From NCBI GenBank assembly GCA_910585335.1, contig CAJUCU010000019.1:1-17366 (forward strand): 17,366 nucleotides of DNA. Direction: 5' to 3'. Below the pieces are notes generated by a model. That model saw only the letters and a program-made list of their open reading frames with translations, searched no databases and was not told where the DNA came from. Below, piece after piece: positions 6,501-14,196 of this stretch; the stretch's first letter is position 1, and the number at the start of each line of letters is the position of its first letter. The position numbers and the translations under genes were made by a program. The stretch comes from an uncultured Bacilli bacterium. GTDB lineage: Bacteria; Bacillota_I; Bacilli_A; RF39; UBA660.

Positions 6501-7985
6501 ATGGAAAATAAAACTTTAATGACAGACTTTTATGAATTAACCATGGCTCAAAGTTATTTTGATCAAGGAAAAAAAGAGGAGAAAGTATACTTTGATATTT
6601 TCTTTAGAACGAATCCCTTTAATGGTGGATACACTATGACTGGCGGACTTGGTGAAACAATAGAATACTTACAAAATTTTGGCTTTGCTGAAGAGGATAT
6701 TGAGTATTTAAAAACAACAGAATCATTTAGTGATGAATTTTTAGAATATTTAAAAGACCTACATTTCACTGGGGATATCAATGCGATGCCAGATGGGACA
6801 GCAGCATTTCCAAATGAGCCAGTGCTAACAGTAAGAACAAACCTAATAGAAGCTCAAATCATAGAAACAGCCTTGCTTACTAACTTCAATCATGGAGGTC
6901 TAGTAACTACCAAGGCAAAAAGAATTACCTCAACAGCAGGAAATATTCCAGTACTAGATTTTGGGGCACGAAGAGCCAGAGGAATAGATTCAGCAATTGA
7001 GGCAAGTCGTCATGCTTATATCGGAGGATGTAGAGGAACTAGCAATGTTTATGCTGGAAAGAAATACGACATACCAGTAAGTGGAACAATGGCCCATTCT
7101 ATGATTCAAGAAGCAGAATGTGAATATGAAGCATTTTTATCATATGCCAAAAGCCATCCCAATAATTGCATCTTTTTAGTAGATACTTTTGATACTTTAA
7201 AAAGTGGAATTCCTAATGCGATTCGTGTAAGTCGTGAATATTTAGAACCCAACGGCTATCGCTTAAAGGGAATAAGAATTGACAGTGGTGATTTAACGTA
7301 TTTATCAAAAGCTGCAAAAAATATGTTAGTGGAAGCAGGATATGAAGATGTAAAAATATGTTTATCCAATGGTCTAGATGAATATACGATTGCCAAGCTT
7401 TTAAGACAAAAAGCAATAGTAGACTCCCTTGGTGTAGGCGATAATATAATAGCAAGTAAAGAAAGATTAAATGGTGTTTATAAATTAGTAGCCACAGAAA
7501 AAGATGGAAAGATGGTTCCTAAAATAAAAGTGAGTGAAGATCCTATAAAAACAACCAATCCTGGTTTAAAAACGGTATATCGTTTCTATGACTACGACAG
7601 TAATAAAGCCTTAGGAGACGTGATTGCAACGAGTGAAGAAAAAATAGCAAGAGATCAGTACACACTAGTATCAGAAAAAGAACCATGGAAGAAGAAAACA
7701 TTGACAGATTATCGTATAAGAAAATTACAAATACCTATTTTTAAAAATGGCGAGTTAGTCTATCAAGAACCAACAATAAAAGAAAAGCAAAGCTACTGTG
7801 AATGCGAATATCAAACATTACCAGACTATATTACTGATATAGAAAATCCTGGGACATATTATGTAGACTTATCAAAACAAGAACGTAGATTAAAAGAATA
7901 TATGTTATATGAAGCAGAACAGAAAATTGCAACACAAGCGCTAGAGGAATTAAGTTATCAAAAAGTAAAAAAGAATCATATCTAA
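6501..7985 (+). CDS. pncB: Nicotinate phosphoribosyltransferase
   Basis: This 494-aa enzyme joins nicotinate to PRPP with ATP to form nicotinate mononucleotide, the second step of the pathway. The N-terminus (LMTDFYELTMAQSYF) and the NPFNGGYTMTGGL segment are typical. GGLVTTKAKRI, GTMAHSM (195-201, with the conserved His199) and DSGDL (261-265) match the type II phosphoribosyltransferase core. The length fits the roughly 490-aa Gram-positive form. The start has AAAGGAG 6 nt upstream. The C-terminal part contains several Cys (SYCECEY), as seen in the small C-terminal domain of this family. It is the third gene of the operon, 16 nt before nadE. Confidence 0.95.
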   Translation: MENKTLMTDFYELTMAQSYFDQGKKEEKVYFDIFFRTNPFNGGYTMTGGLGETIEYLQNFGFAEEDIEYLKTTESFSDEFLEYLKDLHFTGDINAMPDGTAAFPNEPVLTVRTNLIEAQIIETALLTNFNHGGLVTTKAKRITSTAGNIPVLDFGARRARGIDSAIEASRHAYIGGCRGTSNVYAGKKYDIPVSGTMAHSMIQEAECEYEAFLSYAKSHPNNCIFLVDTFDTLKSGIPNAIRVSREYLEPNGYRLKGIRIDSGDLTYLSKAAKNMLVEAGYEDVKICLSNGLDEYTIAKLLRQKAIVDSLGVGDNIIASKERLNGVYKLVATEKDGKMVPKIKVSEDPIKTTNPGLKTVYRFYDYDSNKALGDVIATSEEKIARDQYTLVSEKEPWKKKTLTDYRIRKLQIPIFKNGELVYQEPTIKEKQSYCECEYQTLPDYITDIENPGTYYVDLSKQERRLKEYMLYEAEQKIATQALEELSYQKVKKNHI

Positions 7986-8001
7986 AAAGGAGTATAATCA
8001 T

Positions 8002-9927
8002 ATGGAAAAACTAAATTTTATAAGAGTAGGGGCAATTGTAAATCAACTATATTTAGCCTCACCCAAGGAAAATGCCAAAGAATTAATAAAAATGATTCGA
8101 AAAGCAGAAAAAGAGCAAGTATCTATTGTAGTAACACCAGAGCTTTCTCTAACTGGCTATACTTGTGGCGACTTATTTGGACATAAGCATTTGCTAAATC
8201 TTGCGAAAGAAGCATTAAAAATGGTAATAGATGAGACCAAAGACTTAGATATTATTTCGATTCTAGGGCTTCCTCTTTCTTATGAAAACGAACTATTTAA
8301 CTGTGCTGTTGTGATTCAAAAAGGGAAGATACTAGGAGTTGTTCCCAAAAGTTATATTCCAAACTATGGTGAGTTTTATGAAAAGCGTTGGTTTTCTTCT
8401 GGGCTAAACCTAAAAAATAAAAAGATACAACTATTGGGTGAAGAAGTGTTCATGAATACCAATTTAATTTTCAAAGATAAGAAAGAAGAGACACTGGCCT
8501 TTGCCATCGAAATATGTGAAGATTTATGGACCGTGATTCCCCCTAGTTATTATCATGCTATAAATGGTGCTACTCTTCTTTTTAACTTATCTAGCAGTAA
8601 TGAAATAGTGGGAAAAGCAAGTTATAGAAAAAATCTAATAAAGGATACTTCTTCTAGAACCATATCAGCTTATATCTATGCATCAAGCGGTCTCATGGAG
8701 TCAACACAAGATTTACTATTTAGTGGTGCAAGTATGATTTATGAAAATGGTAAGATGCTAGCAGAAAATCAAAAATATGATTTGAAAAGCAATCTGATTT
8801 ATGCGGATATCGATCTAGACCATCTAAGCCACGATAGAAGAAAAAATACAAGTTATAACAGTGATATCAATGATAGAGAGTACCAGGAAATAAGAATAGA
8901 TGTAAAAAGAAAAATGAAAACCATAAAAAGGGAATATAAAAAATATCCGTTTATCCCTCAAAATGAAGAAGAAAGAAAAAAGCGTTGTGAAGAAATTATT
9001 GAAATACAAACCAATGCATTAGTAAGAAGATTAATACATCTAAACAATCCGAAATGTATCATTGGAATAAGTGGCGGATTAGATTCTACTCTTGCTTTCT
9101 TAATTACGATAAAAGCCTTTCAAAAATTAAAAAGAGATCCAAAAGACATAATTGCCATCACGATGAAAGGTTTTGGGACAACAAATAGAACTTACAAAAA
9201 TGCCTGTGAATTAACAAACAAGTATCAGGCCACTTTAAAAGAGATAAGTATAAAAGAAGCATGTCTCTTACATATGAAAGATATTGGCCTAGATAAAAAG
9301 GACCGAAGTATAACTTATGAAAATATTCAGGCCCGTGAACGAACACAGATTTTAATGTCTTTTGCCAATTTAGAAAATGGAATTGTAATTGGAACAGGGG
9401 ATTTATCGGAACTGGCACTAGGATGGTGTACTTATAATGGTGATCATATGAGTATGTACAATGTAAATAGTTCTATTCCTAAAACACTAGTTCGTGATTT
9501 AGTAAAGACACTAGCGGAAAAAGAGGAAGAAGAAAAACGAAAAATTATGTTTGACATCTTAAATACACCGATTTCACCTGAACTACTACCACCAGATAAA
9601 AATGGAGAGATACAAAAAACAGAAACAGAAATTGGCCCTTATATCCTTCATGATTTCTATCTCTACTATTTCTTGCGTTATCAAGATGCCCCATTAAAAA
9701 TTTATGAACTTGCCAAAATAGCATTTCAAGATGACTATAAGGAAGAGAAAATAAAAAAGTATCTAAATATATTCATGAAACGTTTTATAAGAGAACAATT
9801 TAAAAGAAGTTGTATGCCAGATGGTGTAAAAGTAGGCAGTATCAGTCTTTCACCACGAGGAGATTTAAGACTACCTAGTGATATGAAAGGAACCATATTT
9901 ACATTAGAAGAAGAGGAAATAAAATGA
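8002..9927 (+). CDS. nadE: Glutamine-dependent NAD+ synthetase
   Basis: This 641-aa two-domain enzyme converts nicotinate adenine dinucleotide to NAD+ with ATP and glutamine-derived ammonia. The N-terminal nitrilase-type glutaminase domain (about 1-290) has the triad Glu47 (TPELSLTGYT), Lys116 (VVPKSYIPNYGEFYEKRWF) and Cys172 (IEICEDLW). The C-terminal synthetase domain has the ATP-pyrophosphatase loop SGGLDS (357-362) and GTGDLSELALGWCTYNGDHM. Both halves are intact, so the enzyme can use glutamine directly. RBS AAAAGGAG lies upstream of ATG. The stop overlaps the nadD start as ATGA, showing tight coupling. Confidence 0.95.
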   Translation: MEKLNFIRVGAIVNQLYLASPKENAKELIKMIRKAEKEQVSIVVTPELSLTGYTCGDLFGHKHLLNLAKEALKMVIDETKDLDIISILGLPLSYENELFNCAVVIQKGKILGVVPKSYIPNYGEFYEKRWFSSGLNLKNKKIQLLGEEVFMNTNLIFKDKKEETLAFAIEICEDLWTVIPPSYYHAINGATLLFNLSSSNEIVGKASYRKNLIKDTSSRTISAYIYASSGLMESTQDLLFSGASMIYENGKMLAENQKYDLKSNLIYADIDLDHLSHDRRKNTSYNSDINDREYQEIRIDVKRKMKTIKREYKKYPFIPQNEEERKKRCEEIIEIQTNALVRRLIHLNNPKCIIGISGGLDSTLAFLITIKAFQKLKRDPKDIIAITMKGFGTTNRTYKNACELTNKYQATLKEISIKEACLLHMKDIGLDKKDRSITYENIQARERTQILMSFANLENGIVIGTGDLSELALGWCTYNGDHMSMYNVNSSIPKTLVRDLVKTLAEKEEEEKRKIMFDILNTPISPELLPPDKNGEIQKTETEIGPYILHDFYLYYFLRYQDAPLKIYELAKIAFQDDYKEEKIKKYLNIFMKRFIREQFKRSCMPDGVKVGSISLSPRGDLRLPSDMKGTIFTLEEEEIK

Positions 9928-10496
9928 AAATAGGAATATTTGGTGGGAGTTTTAATCCTCCTCACAACATGCATAAAAAAATCGCGTTAGAGCTAATTGA
10001 AAAAAGATATGTAGATCAAGTGATTTTTGTTCCAACAGGAAAAAAGTATCCTAAAAAAGGTTTGATAGATGATAAAGAAAGATATCAGATGCTAAGTCTA
10101 ATGACAGAGTCTTACGATAATTTATCAGTATCAGATTATGAAATGAAAAATAATCTAACCTATACGTATCAAACTTTGGCACATTTTAAGAAGGAGTATA
10201 GGGAATCTGAAATTTATTTTATCTGTGGTGGGGATAATTTAGCACAAATGACTACTTGGAAAAATTATGAGGAAATATTAGATAATTATAAAATAATTGT
10301 AATGGAGAGAGGCGAAAGAAGAGTGCTAGATCAAAAAGAATATCAGAATATTATAATCGCGCCTCTTGCCCCATCTAATCTTTCTTCTACAAAAATTAGA
10401 GATTTAATGGAAAAAGGACAAATAGAGGAAGTAGAAAAAGAAATAGATTATAAGGTCTTGGAATACATAAAGAGAAAAAAATTATATGGAAAATAG
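9924..10496 (+). CDS. nadD: Nicotinate-nucleotide adenylyltransferase
   Basis: This 190-aa nucleotidyltransferase adenylates nicotinate mononucleotide with ATP, the step between PncB and NadE. The N-terminal GIFGGSFNPPHNMH carries the (H/T)xGH-type nucleotide-binding signature, here HNMH with Met in place of the usual Gly. The C-terminal NLSSTKIRDLM matches the SSTxIR motif, and FICGGDNLAQMTTWKNYEEIL is the usual central segment. It overlaps nadE by 4 nt and completes the four-enzyme route. The Gly-to-Met change is conservative in position (other NadD proteins have Ala there) and does not argue against activity. Confidence 0.92.
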   Translation: MKIGIFGGSFNPPHNMHKKIALELIEKRYVDQVIFVPTGKKYPKKGLIDDKERYQMLSLMTESYDNLSVSDYEMKNNLTYTYQTLAHFKKEYRESEIYFICGGDNLAQMTTWKNYEEILDNYKIIVMERGERRVLDQKEYQNIIIAPLAPSNLSSTKIRDLMEKGQIEEVEKEIDYKVLEYIKRKKLYGK

Positions 10497-10525
10497 TTTA
10501 AAAGTAGTACTTATTTTGAGATTAT

Positions 10526-10534
10526 GTTATAATC
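10526..10534 (+). promoter_or_regulatory. Extended -10 promoter of nrtR, overlapped by an inverted repeat
   Basis: TGT directly precedes TATAAT (10529-10534), forming an extended -10 element; no good -35 is visible. The site lies in the inverted repeat GATTAT-GTT-ATAATC (10521-10535). ATGTTATAATCAA matches the pncB-side palindrome TTGTTATTAACAA at 10 of 13 positions, so self-regulation by NrtR is possible. No terminator was found between nadD and nrtR, so readthrough from the nad genes is also likely. Confidence 0.5.
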
Positions 10535-10571
10535 AAATTAGTAAAAAGCGATATGATAAAGAGGTGTATGG

Positions 10572-11396
10572 ATGGAATATAAAAGCGAAAAAGAATTTTT
10601 AGAAAATTATAATAAAGACGAGTTTGAACAATTATCAATGACAGCAGATATTTTAGTAGTAAGTGTATCTGATCAAATGAAAACAAATTATAGAAAAAAT
10701 AATCAAAAAAGAATGAGTGTTTTACTAGTAAAAAGAGAAAATTATCCTTTTAAGGACAAATGGTGTCTACCAGGAGGCTTTCTAGATCCTAAAAAGGAAC
10801 TATTAGAAGATTGTGCCAAACGAGTATTAAAAAAAGAGACCAATCTCTCCAATATTTACTTAGAACAATTATACACTTATGATGCGATAGATCGTGATCC
10901 TAGAATGAGAGTAGTTTCTACTTCTTATGTAGCATTAATAGATAAAAATCTTTTAACAGAAAAAATGTTAGAAAATGCAAGTTGGTTTGATGTTATTTTA
11001 CTAGAAGAAAAAGGAAGTTTAGTGGATGTGATTCTAGATAATGGGGAAGAACAAATTACTTTCCAAATCAAGAAACAGAAAAGAGAAAAGACTACAGACC
11101 GTTATCAATTTAGCATAACGAAAAATAAATCTTTAGCATTTGATCATCCAATGGTAATTTTAGCAGGAATTGAACGAATCCGTAATAAAATAAATTATAC
11201 TGATATTGTTTTCAATATGATGCCAAAGTATTTCACATTGGGAGAACTACAACAAGTTTACGAAGTGATTTTAAATAAAAAATTATTAGACCCAGCGTTC
11301 AGAAGAATCATTGCAAATAAAGTGGAAAAGACAGAAAAGATGAAAACGGGAGAAGGGCATAGGCCATCTGTACTTTATAAATATAAAGAAAAGTAG
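10572..11396 (+). CDS. nrtR: NrtR-family NAD metabolism regulator (degenerate Nudix domain plus winged helix)
   Basis: This 274-aa protein has an N-terminal Nudix domain (about 20-150) and a C-terminal winged helix with the NrtR signature FTLGELQQVYEVIL followed by FRRIIANKV (about 217-250). NrtR proteins repress NAD biosynthesis genes and are released by ADP-ribose or related compounds. The Nudix box (69-92) is degenerate: Glu76, Arg84 and Glu89 remain, but the Glu after Arg is Val85, the next Glu is Lys88 and the late Gly is Asn91; the loop has one extra residue. Hydrolysis is therefore unlikely, which agrees with a sensor role. The gene follows nadD by 75 nt and precedes the ADP-ribosyltransferase by 23 nt. 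It is about 40 residues longer than a compact NrtR. The regulator call is firm; which operators it binds is inferred. Confidence 0.88.
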   Translation: MEYKSEKEFLENYNKDEFEQLSMTADILVVSVSDQMKTNYRKNNQKRMSVLLVKRENYPFKDKWCLPGGFLDPKKELLEDCAKRVLKKETNLSNIYLEQLYTYDAIDRDPRMRVVSTSYVALIDKNLLTEKMLENASWFDVILLEEKGSLVDVILDNGEEQITFQIKKQKREKTTDRYQFSITKNKSLAFDHPMVILAGIERIRNKINYTDIVFNMMPKYFTLGELQQVYEVILNKKLLDPAFRRIIANKVEKTEKMKTGEGHRPSVLYKYKEK

Positions 11397-11419
11397 AAAT
11401 AGGAATGTAGGAGGATAAT

Positions 11420-12208
11420 ATGGGGAATAAAAAACAAGTAGATAGAATTTTTTCTTATATGCCTAAGTCACGACAGCTTGAGATAGAACAGTTTGTAGAA
11501 GAGATAGAAAAAAGAGAATATAAAGAGTTTTCAACGGACTCTGAAATTGCAGATTCTTTTCTAGAATATATGTCAGATTTTTATCAAAATACTAGAGTAG
11601 AAGAAAGGGAGGCGATTAGAAATTATTCAGGAATTTCTTTTCGTGAAATAAATGCTATTCTTCGTCACACTTGGGATTATGATTATAATGGTTCATTAAC
11701 AGATGAAAAAAGAGAAACTGCCTACTTTCTAGCGGAGAAGTTAAGTAAAACGATAGAAAGGCAGGAACCATTATCTCAAAATATAAAAGCATATCGCGGT
11801 GTACCAGCCTCTATCTTTCAAGATGAGAAAATAGAAAGTATAGAAGACTTAGTGGGACTAAAAGGAACTTATTATTATGAGAGTGGTTTTACTAGTACAT
11901 CGTTAATTCGAGAAAGAAGTTTCTTTGATCGACCATTAGAGTTTCATGAAAACTGTAATGTAGAAATAGAATATTTCATTCCAAAAGAGTCTAAGGATTG
12001 TATTCCTTTAATTACCAATTATTTAAGTTATTCTCCTGCTCAAACAGAACTTTTACTAAATAAAGGTAGTCTTTCAAAAATAGTAGATATATCTATTAAT
12101 AAAGAAGAAAACAAAGCTTATATGAAAGCAGCATTCATTCCAAAAAGTATTTGGGATCCCATCATAACAAAGGTAAATGAAGAAACAGGAAAGAAAAGAG
12201 GCGTTTAA
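11420..12208 (+). CDS. Cytoplasmic ADP-ribosyltransferase, R-S-E clade (ADPRT exoenzyme/VIP2-like)
   Basis: This 262-aa protein carries all three elements of the R-S-E (cholera-toxin-like) ADP-ribosyltransferase fold: Arg126 in AYRGVP, the STS motif 159-161 in SGFTSTSL, and Q208-T-E210 in SYSPAQTELLL. Gln at the first position of the [QE]xE pair is the form found in C3-type enzymes, which modify Asn, Cys or Thr rather than Arg. The N-terminal helical part contains AIRNYSGISFREINAILR, usual for ADP-ribosyltransferase exoenzyme domains. There is no signal peptide, membrane segment or translocation domain, so it should act in the producing cell unless exported by an unseen route. RBS TAGGAGG precedes ATG; the gene is 23 nt after nrtR and is the last of the NAD block. 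The reaction would use NAD+ and release nicotinamide. The target is unknown and no macrodomain or ADP-ribosyl hydrolase partner is seen in the window. Confidence 0.88.
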   Translation: MGNKKQVDRIFSYMPKSRQLEIEQFVEEIEKREYKEFSTDSEIADSFLEYMSDFYQNTRVEEREAIRNYSGISFREINAILRHTWDYDYNGSLTDEKRETAYFLAEKLSKTIERQEPLSQNIKAYRGVPASIFQDEKIESIEDLVGLKGTYYYESGFTSTSLIRERSFFDRPLEFHENCNVEIEYFIPKESKDCIPLITNYLSYSPAQTELLLNKGSLSKIVDISINKEENKAYMKAAFIPKSIWDPIITKVNEETGKKRGV

Positions 12209-12209
12209 A

Positions 12210-12255
12210 AAAGAATGATATCATAGTCAAAAGACACTAGATATCATTCTTTTTA
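12210..12255. terminator. Bidirectional terminator between the NAD block and the sortase locus
   Basis: AAAGAATGATATC (12210-12222) pairs perfectly over 13 bp with GATATCATTCTTT (12240-12252). An A-run on the left and T-run on the right allow use from both sides. It ends the nrtR/ART transcript and the reverse-strand sortase transcript. Confidence 0.88.
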
Positions 12256-12263
12256 TCATAAAA

Positions 12264-13085
12264 TTATCTTTCTTCTGCTTGCACTAGTTTCGCGTGTAAC
12301 ACAACTTTTTCTTCTTCGTTAAAACAAGTAGAGAGAGTTAGTATTTTATCACTTGCCTGAAGAGTAGTAGAAAAATGATGTATACTACGTTCTTGTAGTT
12401 TATGAAGAAACTGGCTATATTCTTCATCACTAGAAAAGTCAGTTTGAATATAGTCATTTGTGGTATGAATTTTATAGACACTAAATACTTGCCACAAACT
12501 ATTCTCATGTGGCGTAGACAATCGGATGGTATCATGATTTTCTTGAAGCCATTTGTCATCTAGTACATTTTTTAAAGTACCAAACATAGAACCATTTTTT
12601 CTACCATGAGCATATAAAATTGTATTCTTTTGAAATTCTTTACTATTATTTCGATAATCCATAAAGACCCATCCAGAGCTATTTTTAGACCGATCAAAGC
12701 TATGAGTTAAATAGTATTTATTATCAGAGTGTTGAACAACAGGATAGTTGATATTAGTACCATTTACTAAAACCCATGCTACAACTTCATTGTTAGTCTT
12801 TTTTAAATTAGAAAAATCTACTTCTAAATAATTCATTTTAATAAAATCCCAATAAGGATCAAAAGAGGGGACCTCCTCTTCTTTTTTTTTGTCTTCACCA
12901 CTTGGCTTTTTCTCAATAATAGGAGTTTCTTCTTTGATTTTTTTCATTTCTTTTCCTACTTTATGATTGTCTAAAATCCATGGGATGACATAAAATAGGT
13001 TAGCAATAATCAAGATAGTAGAGAAAAGAGCAGTAAGGATAAGGCAAAAATTTTTCTTTTTTAAACGTAACTTTCTTTTTTTCAT
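12264..13085 (-). CDS. srtB: Class B sortase, catalytic Arg apparently replaced by Lys
   Basis: This 273-aa membrane-anchored transpeptidase would attach surface proteins to the cell wall. It has one N-terminal transmembrane helix (about 13-38), a Lys/Glu-rich linker, then a class B sortase domain with YPVVQHSDNKYYLTHSF and GWVFMDYRNN. Catalytic His160 is in LYAHGRKNGSMFGTL and Cys254 is in TLSTCF. The third catalytic residue of sortases, an Arg in the strand after the Cys, aligns with Lys260 in EEEKVVLHAKLV; the codon is AAA. The start at 13085 is chosen over a GTG at 13118 because AGGGG lies 7 nt before this ATG and the GTG has no ribosome site. The upstream gene on the same strand encodes a protein with a candidate sorting signal, probably its substrate. 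The class is firm; activity with Lys is uncertain. Confidence 0.9.
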   Translation of the reverse strand: MKKRKLRLKKKNFCLILTALFSTILIIANLFYVIPWILDNHKVGKEMKKIKEETPIIEKKPSGEDKKKEEEVPSFDPYWDFIKMNYLEVDFSNLKKTNNEVVAWVLVNGTNINYPVVQHSDNKYYLTHSFDRSKNSSGWVFMDYRNNSKEFQKNTILYAHGRKNGSMFGTLKNVLDDKWLQENHDTIRLSTPHENSLWQVFSVYKIHTTNDYIQTDFSSDEEYSQFLHKLQERSIHHFSTTLQASDKILTLSTCFNEEEKVVLHAKLVQAEER

Positions 13086-13092
13086 AATAAAA

Positions 13093-13097
13093 CCCCT
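13093..13097 (-). promoter_or_regulatory. Ribosome binding site that fixes the sortase start
   Basis: AGGGG on the reverse strand, 7 nt before the ATG at 13085. The upstream in-frame GTG at 13118 lies inside a hairpin and has no Shine-Dalgarno sequence. Confidence 0.65.
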
Positions 13098-13128
13098 AAA
13101 AAGCTCTATGCTTTTCACATAGAACTTT
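13098..13128 (-). terminator. Terminator/attenuator between the thioredoxin-like gene and the sortase
   Basis: On the reverse strand an 11-bp stem with one G-T pair (AAAGTTCTATG and CATAGAGCTTT, loop TGAAAAG) is followed by TTTTT minus-strand sequence ending about 13098. It begins in the stop codon of the thioredoxin-like gene. The sortase start is only 42 nt from that stop and no separate promoter is visible, so partial readthrough probably sets a low sortase level relative to its neighbour. Confidence 0.7.
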
Positions 13129-14131
13129 AGTTAAACTTTTTATATAAAACAGTACTTCCTAGTAGCATCATAGAACCAACTACTAACATAATAATATTTT
13201 TATCAATACCATCTAATGTGTTAGGATTTTCTTCCTCGACTCCAGAAGAGGTGATAACATGATTTTTTCCATAGATAGCATATTCTGATAAATGGTTAGT
13301 GGTAAATGTAATATAACCATTTTCATAAATTGGTTCGAAAGTCTCCATAATATTGCCATTTTCTATGTAGGCAACTTTATAAATATCATATTTTTCTGCA
13401 ACAGGAATTTTAATTTGGAATGATCCATTCTTTAATGCTACTTTTACGCCACCTTGATACATAGAAATATCATAAGCATGAATATAACGGAATGAATCAA
13501 GAAGAACATTTTGTAAATCAACATCAACAACTTTTAATGTATGATCAGAAGTAAATACTTGTTTACTAGTAAGTGTAATGTTATTATCAGTAAAAATCTT
13601 GTTGTTATTAATATTTTGATTTCCATTCGTCATCTCTTCAATCACATCGAAAGTAGTACCAGACTGAATGGTAGCCTCAATTTCCGCTCTCATAGCATCA
13701 TTATGATAAATAGCACCTGAGAATGTTTTTTCGCCTACTACTAAATAAGGTGTACTATAACCACTTGATTGTGCATTATTAAAGAAGTGAGCCACTTGGT
13801 CTAATAAGTTATAATTAGACTGATTACTAGAAAGTTCATAACTAACTAGCTTAAATTTATCCCCATATTTTGGAAGTAATACTTCTTTAAGATAAATCAA
13901 AAAGTTTTTACAATTAATACATCCATTTTTTCTAAAAAGAATGATAGGGACTTTATCATCTGTCTCGCTGTAGTTACTAAGGTCGTAATCTACAATTCCC
14001 TCTGCATCGAAGGCTTCACTGATAGTTTCACTAGTAGTTCCAATTAAAGTGAAATCTTTTGCAAAAACATGAGATGGAATCACAAAAATAGAAACCAAAA
14101 GTAATAAAAATAAAACGGTATATTTTTTCAT
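13127..14131 (-). CDS. Secreted thioredoxin-like protein with putative NPNTL sorting signal
   Basis: This 334-aa protein has a signal peptide (about 1-24, ending VFA), then a thioredoxin-like domain with CINC (Cys71 and Cys74) and a probable cis-Pro in YSTPYLVVG. A beta-rich domain follows (about 175-290). The C-terminus has NPNTLDG (302-308), a hydrophobic stretch (about 313-330) and a KKFN tail, the tripartite layout of a cell-wall sorting signal. NPxT-type motifs are typical of class B sortase substrates, and a class B sortase gene lies directly downstream. A surface-anchored thiol-disulfide oxidoreductase is inferred. The ATG at 14131 is chosen over a TTG at 14155 because AAAGGAGAG lies 6 nt before it and it starts a clean signal peptide. 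If the signal is not cleaved, the tail would still anchor the protein in the membrane. Confidence 0.8.
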   Translation of the reverse strand: MKKYTVLFLLLLVSIFVIPSHVFAKDFTLIGTTSETISEAFDAEGIVDYDLSNYSETDDKVPIILFRKNGCINCKNFLIYLKEVLLPKYGDKFKLVSYELSSNQSNYNLLDQVAHFFNNAQSSGYSTPYLVVGEKTFSGAIYHNDAMRAEIEATIQSGTTFDVIEEMTNGNQNINNNKIFTDNNITLTSKQVFTSDHTLKVVDVDLQNVLLDSFRYIHAYDISMYQGGVKVALKNGSFQIKIPVAEKYDIYKVAYIENGNIMETFEPIYENGYITFTTNHLSEYAIYGKNHVITSSGVEEENPNTLDGIDKNIIMLVVGSMMLLGSTVLYKKFN

Positions 14132-14137
14132 TGTTTT

Positions 14138-14146
14138 CTCTCCTTT
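14138..14146 (-). promoter_or_regulatory. Ribosome binding site that fixes the thioredoxin-like start
   Basis: AAAGGAGAG on the reverse strand, 6 nt before the ATG at 14131. The in-frame TTG at 14155 is upstream of this site. Confidence 0.75.
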
Positions 14147-14156
14147 TTTTTGCAAT

Positions 14157-14185
14157 ATTTTATACTATAAAATAAGTATTGTCAA
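14157..14185 (-). promoter_or_regulatory. Sigma-A promoter of the thioredoxin-like/sortase pair
   Basis: On the reverse strand TTGACA (14180-14185), a 17-bp spacer and TAAAAT (14157-14162). Transcription would start near 14150, just before the ribosome binding site, giving a short leader of about 20 nt. Confidence 0.75.
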
Positions 14186-14196
14186 TGATAAAATAT

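Noticed and set aside
11420..12208. Toxin-antitoxin pair with nrtR as antitoxin
   Set aside because: NrtR is a clear Nudix winged-helix regulator and has no ADP-ribosyl hydrolase or macrodomain features; the data do not support an antitoxin role.
13585..13605. Another copy of GTTGTTATTAA, seen on the forward strand
   Set aside because: It lies within the coding sequence of the thioredoxin-like gene and is not palindromic; it is expected by chance in AT-rich DNA.
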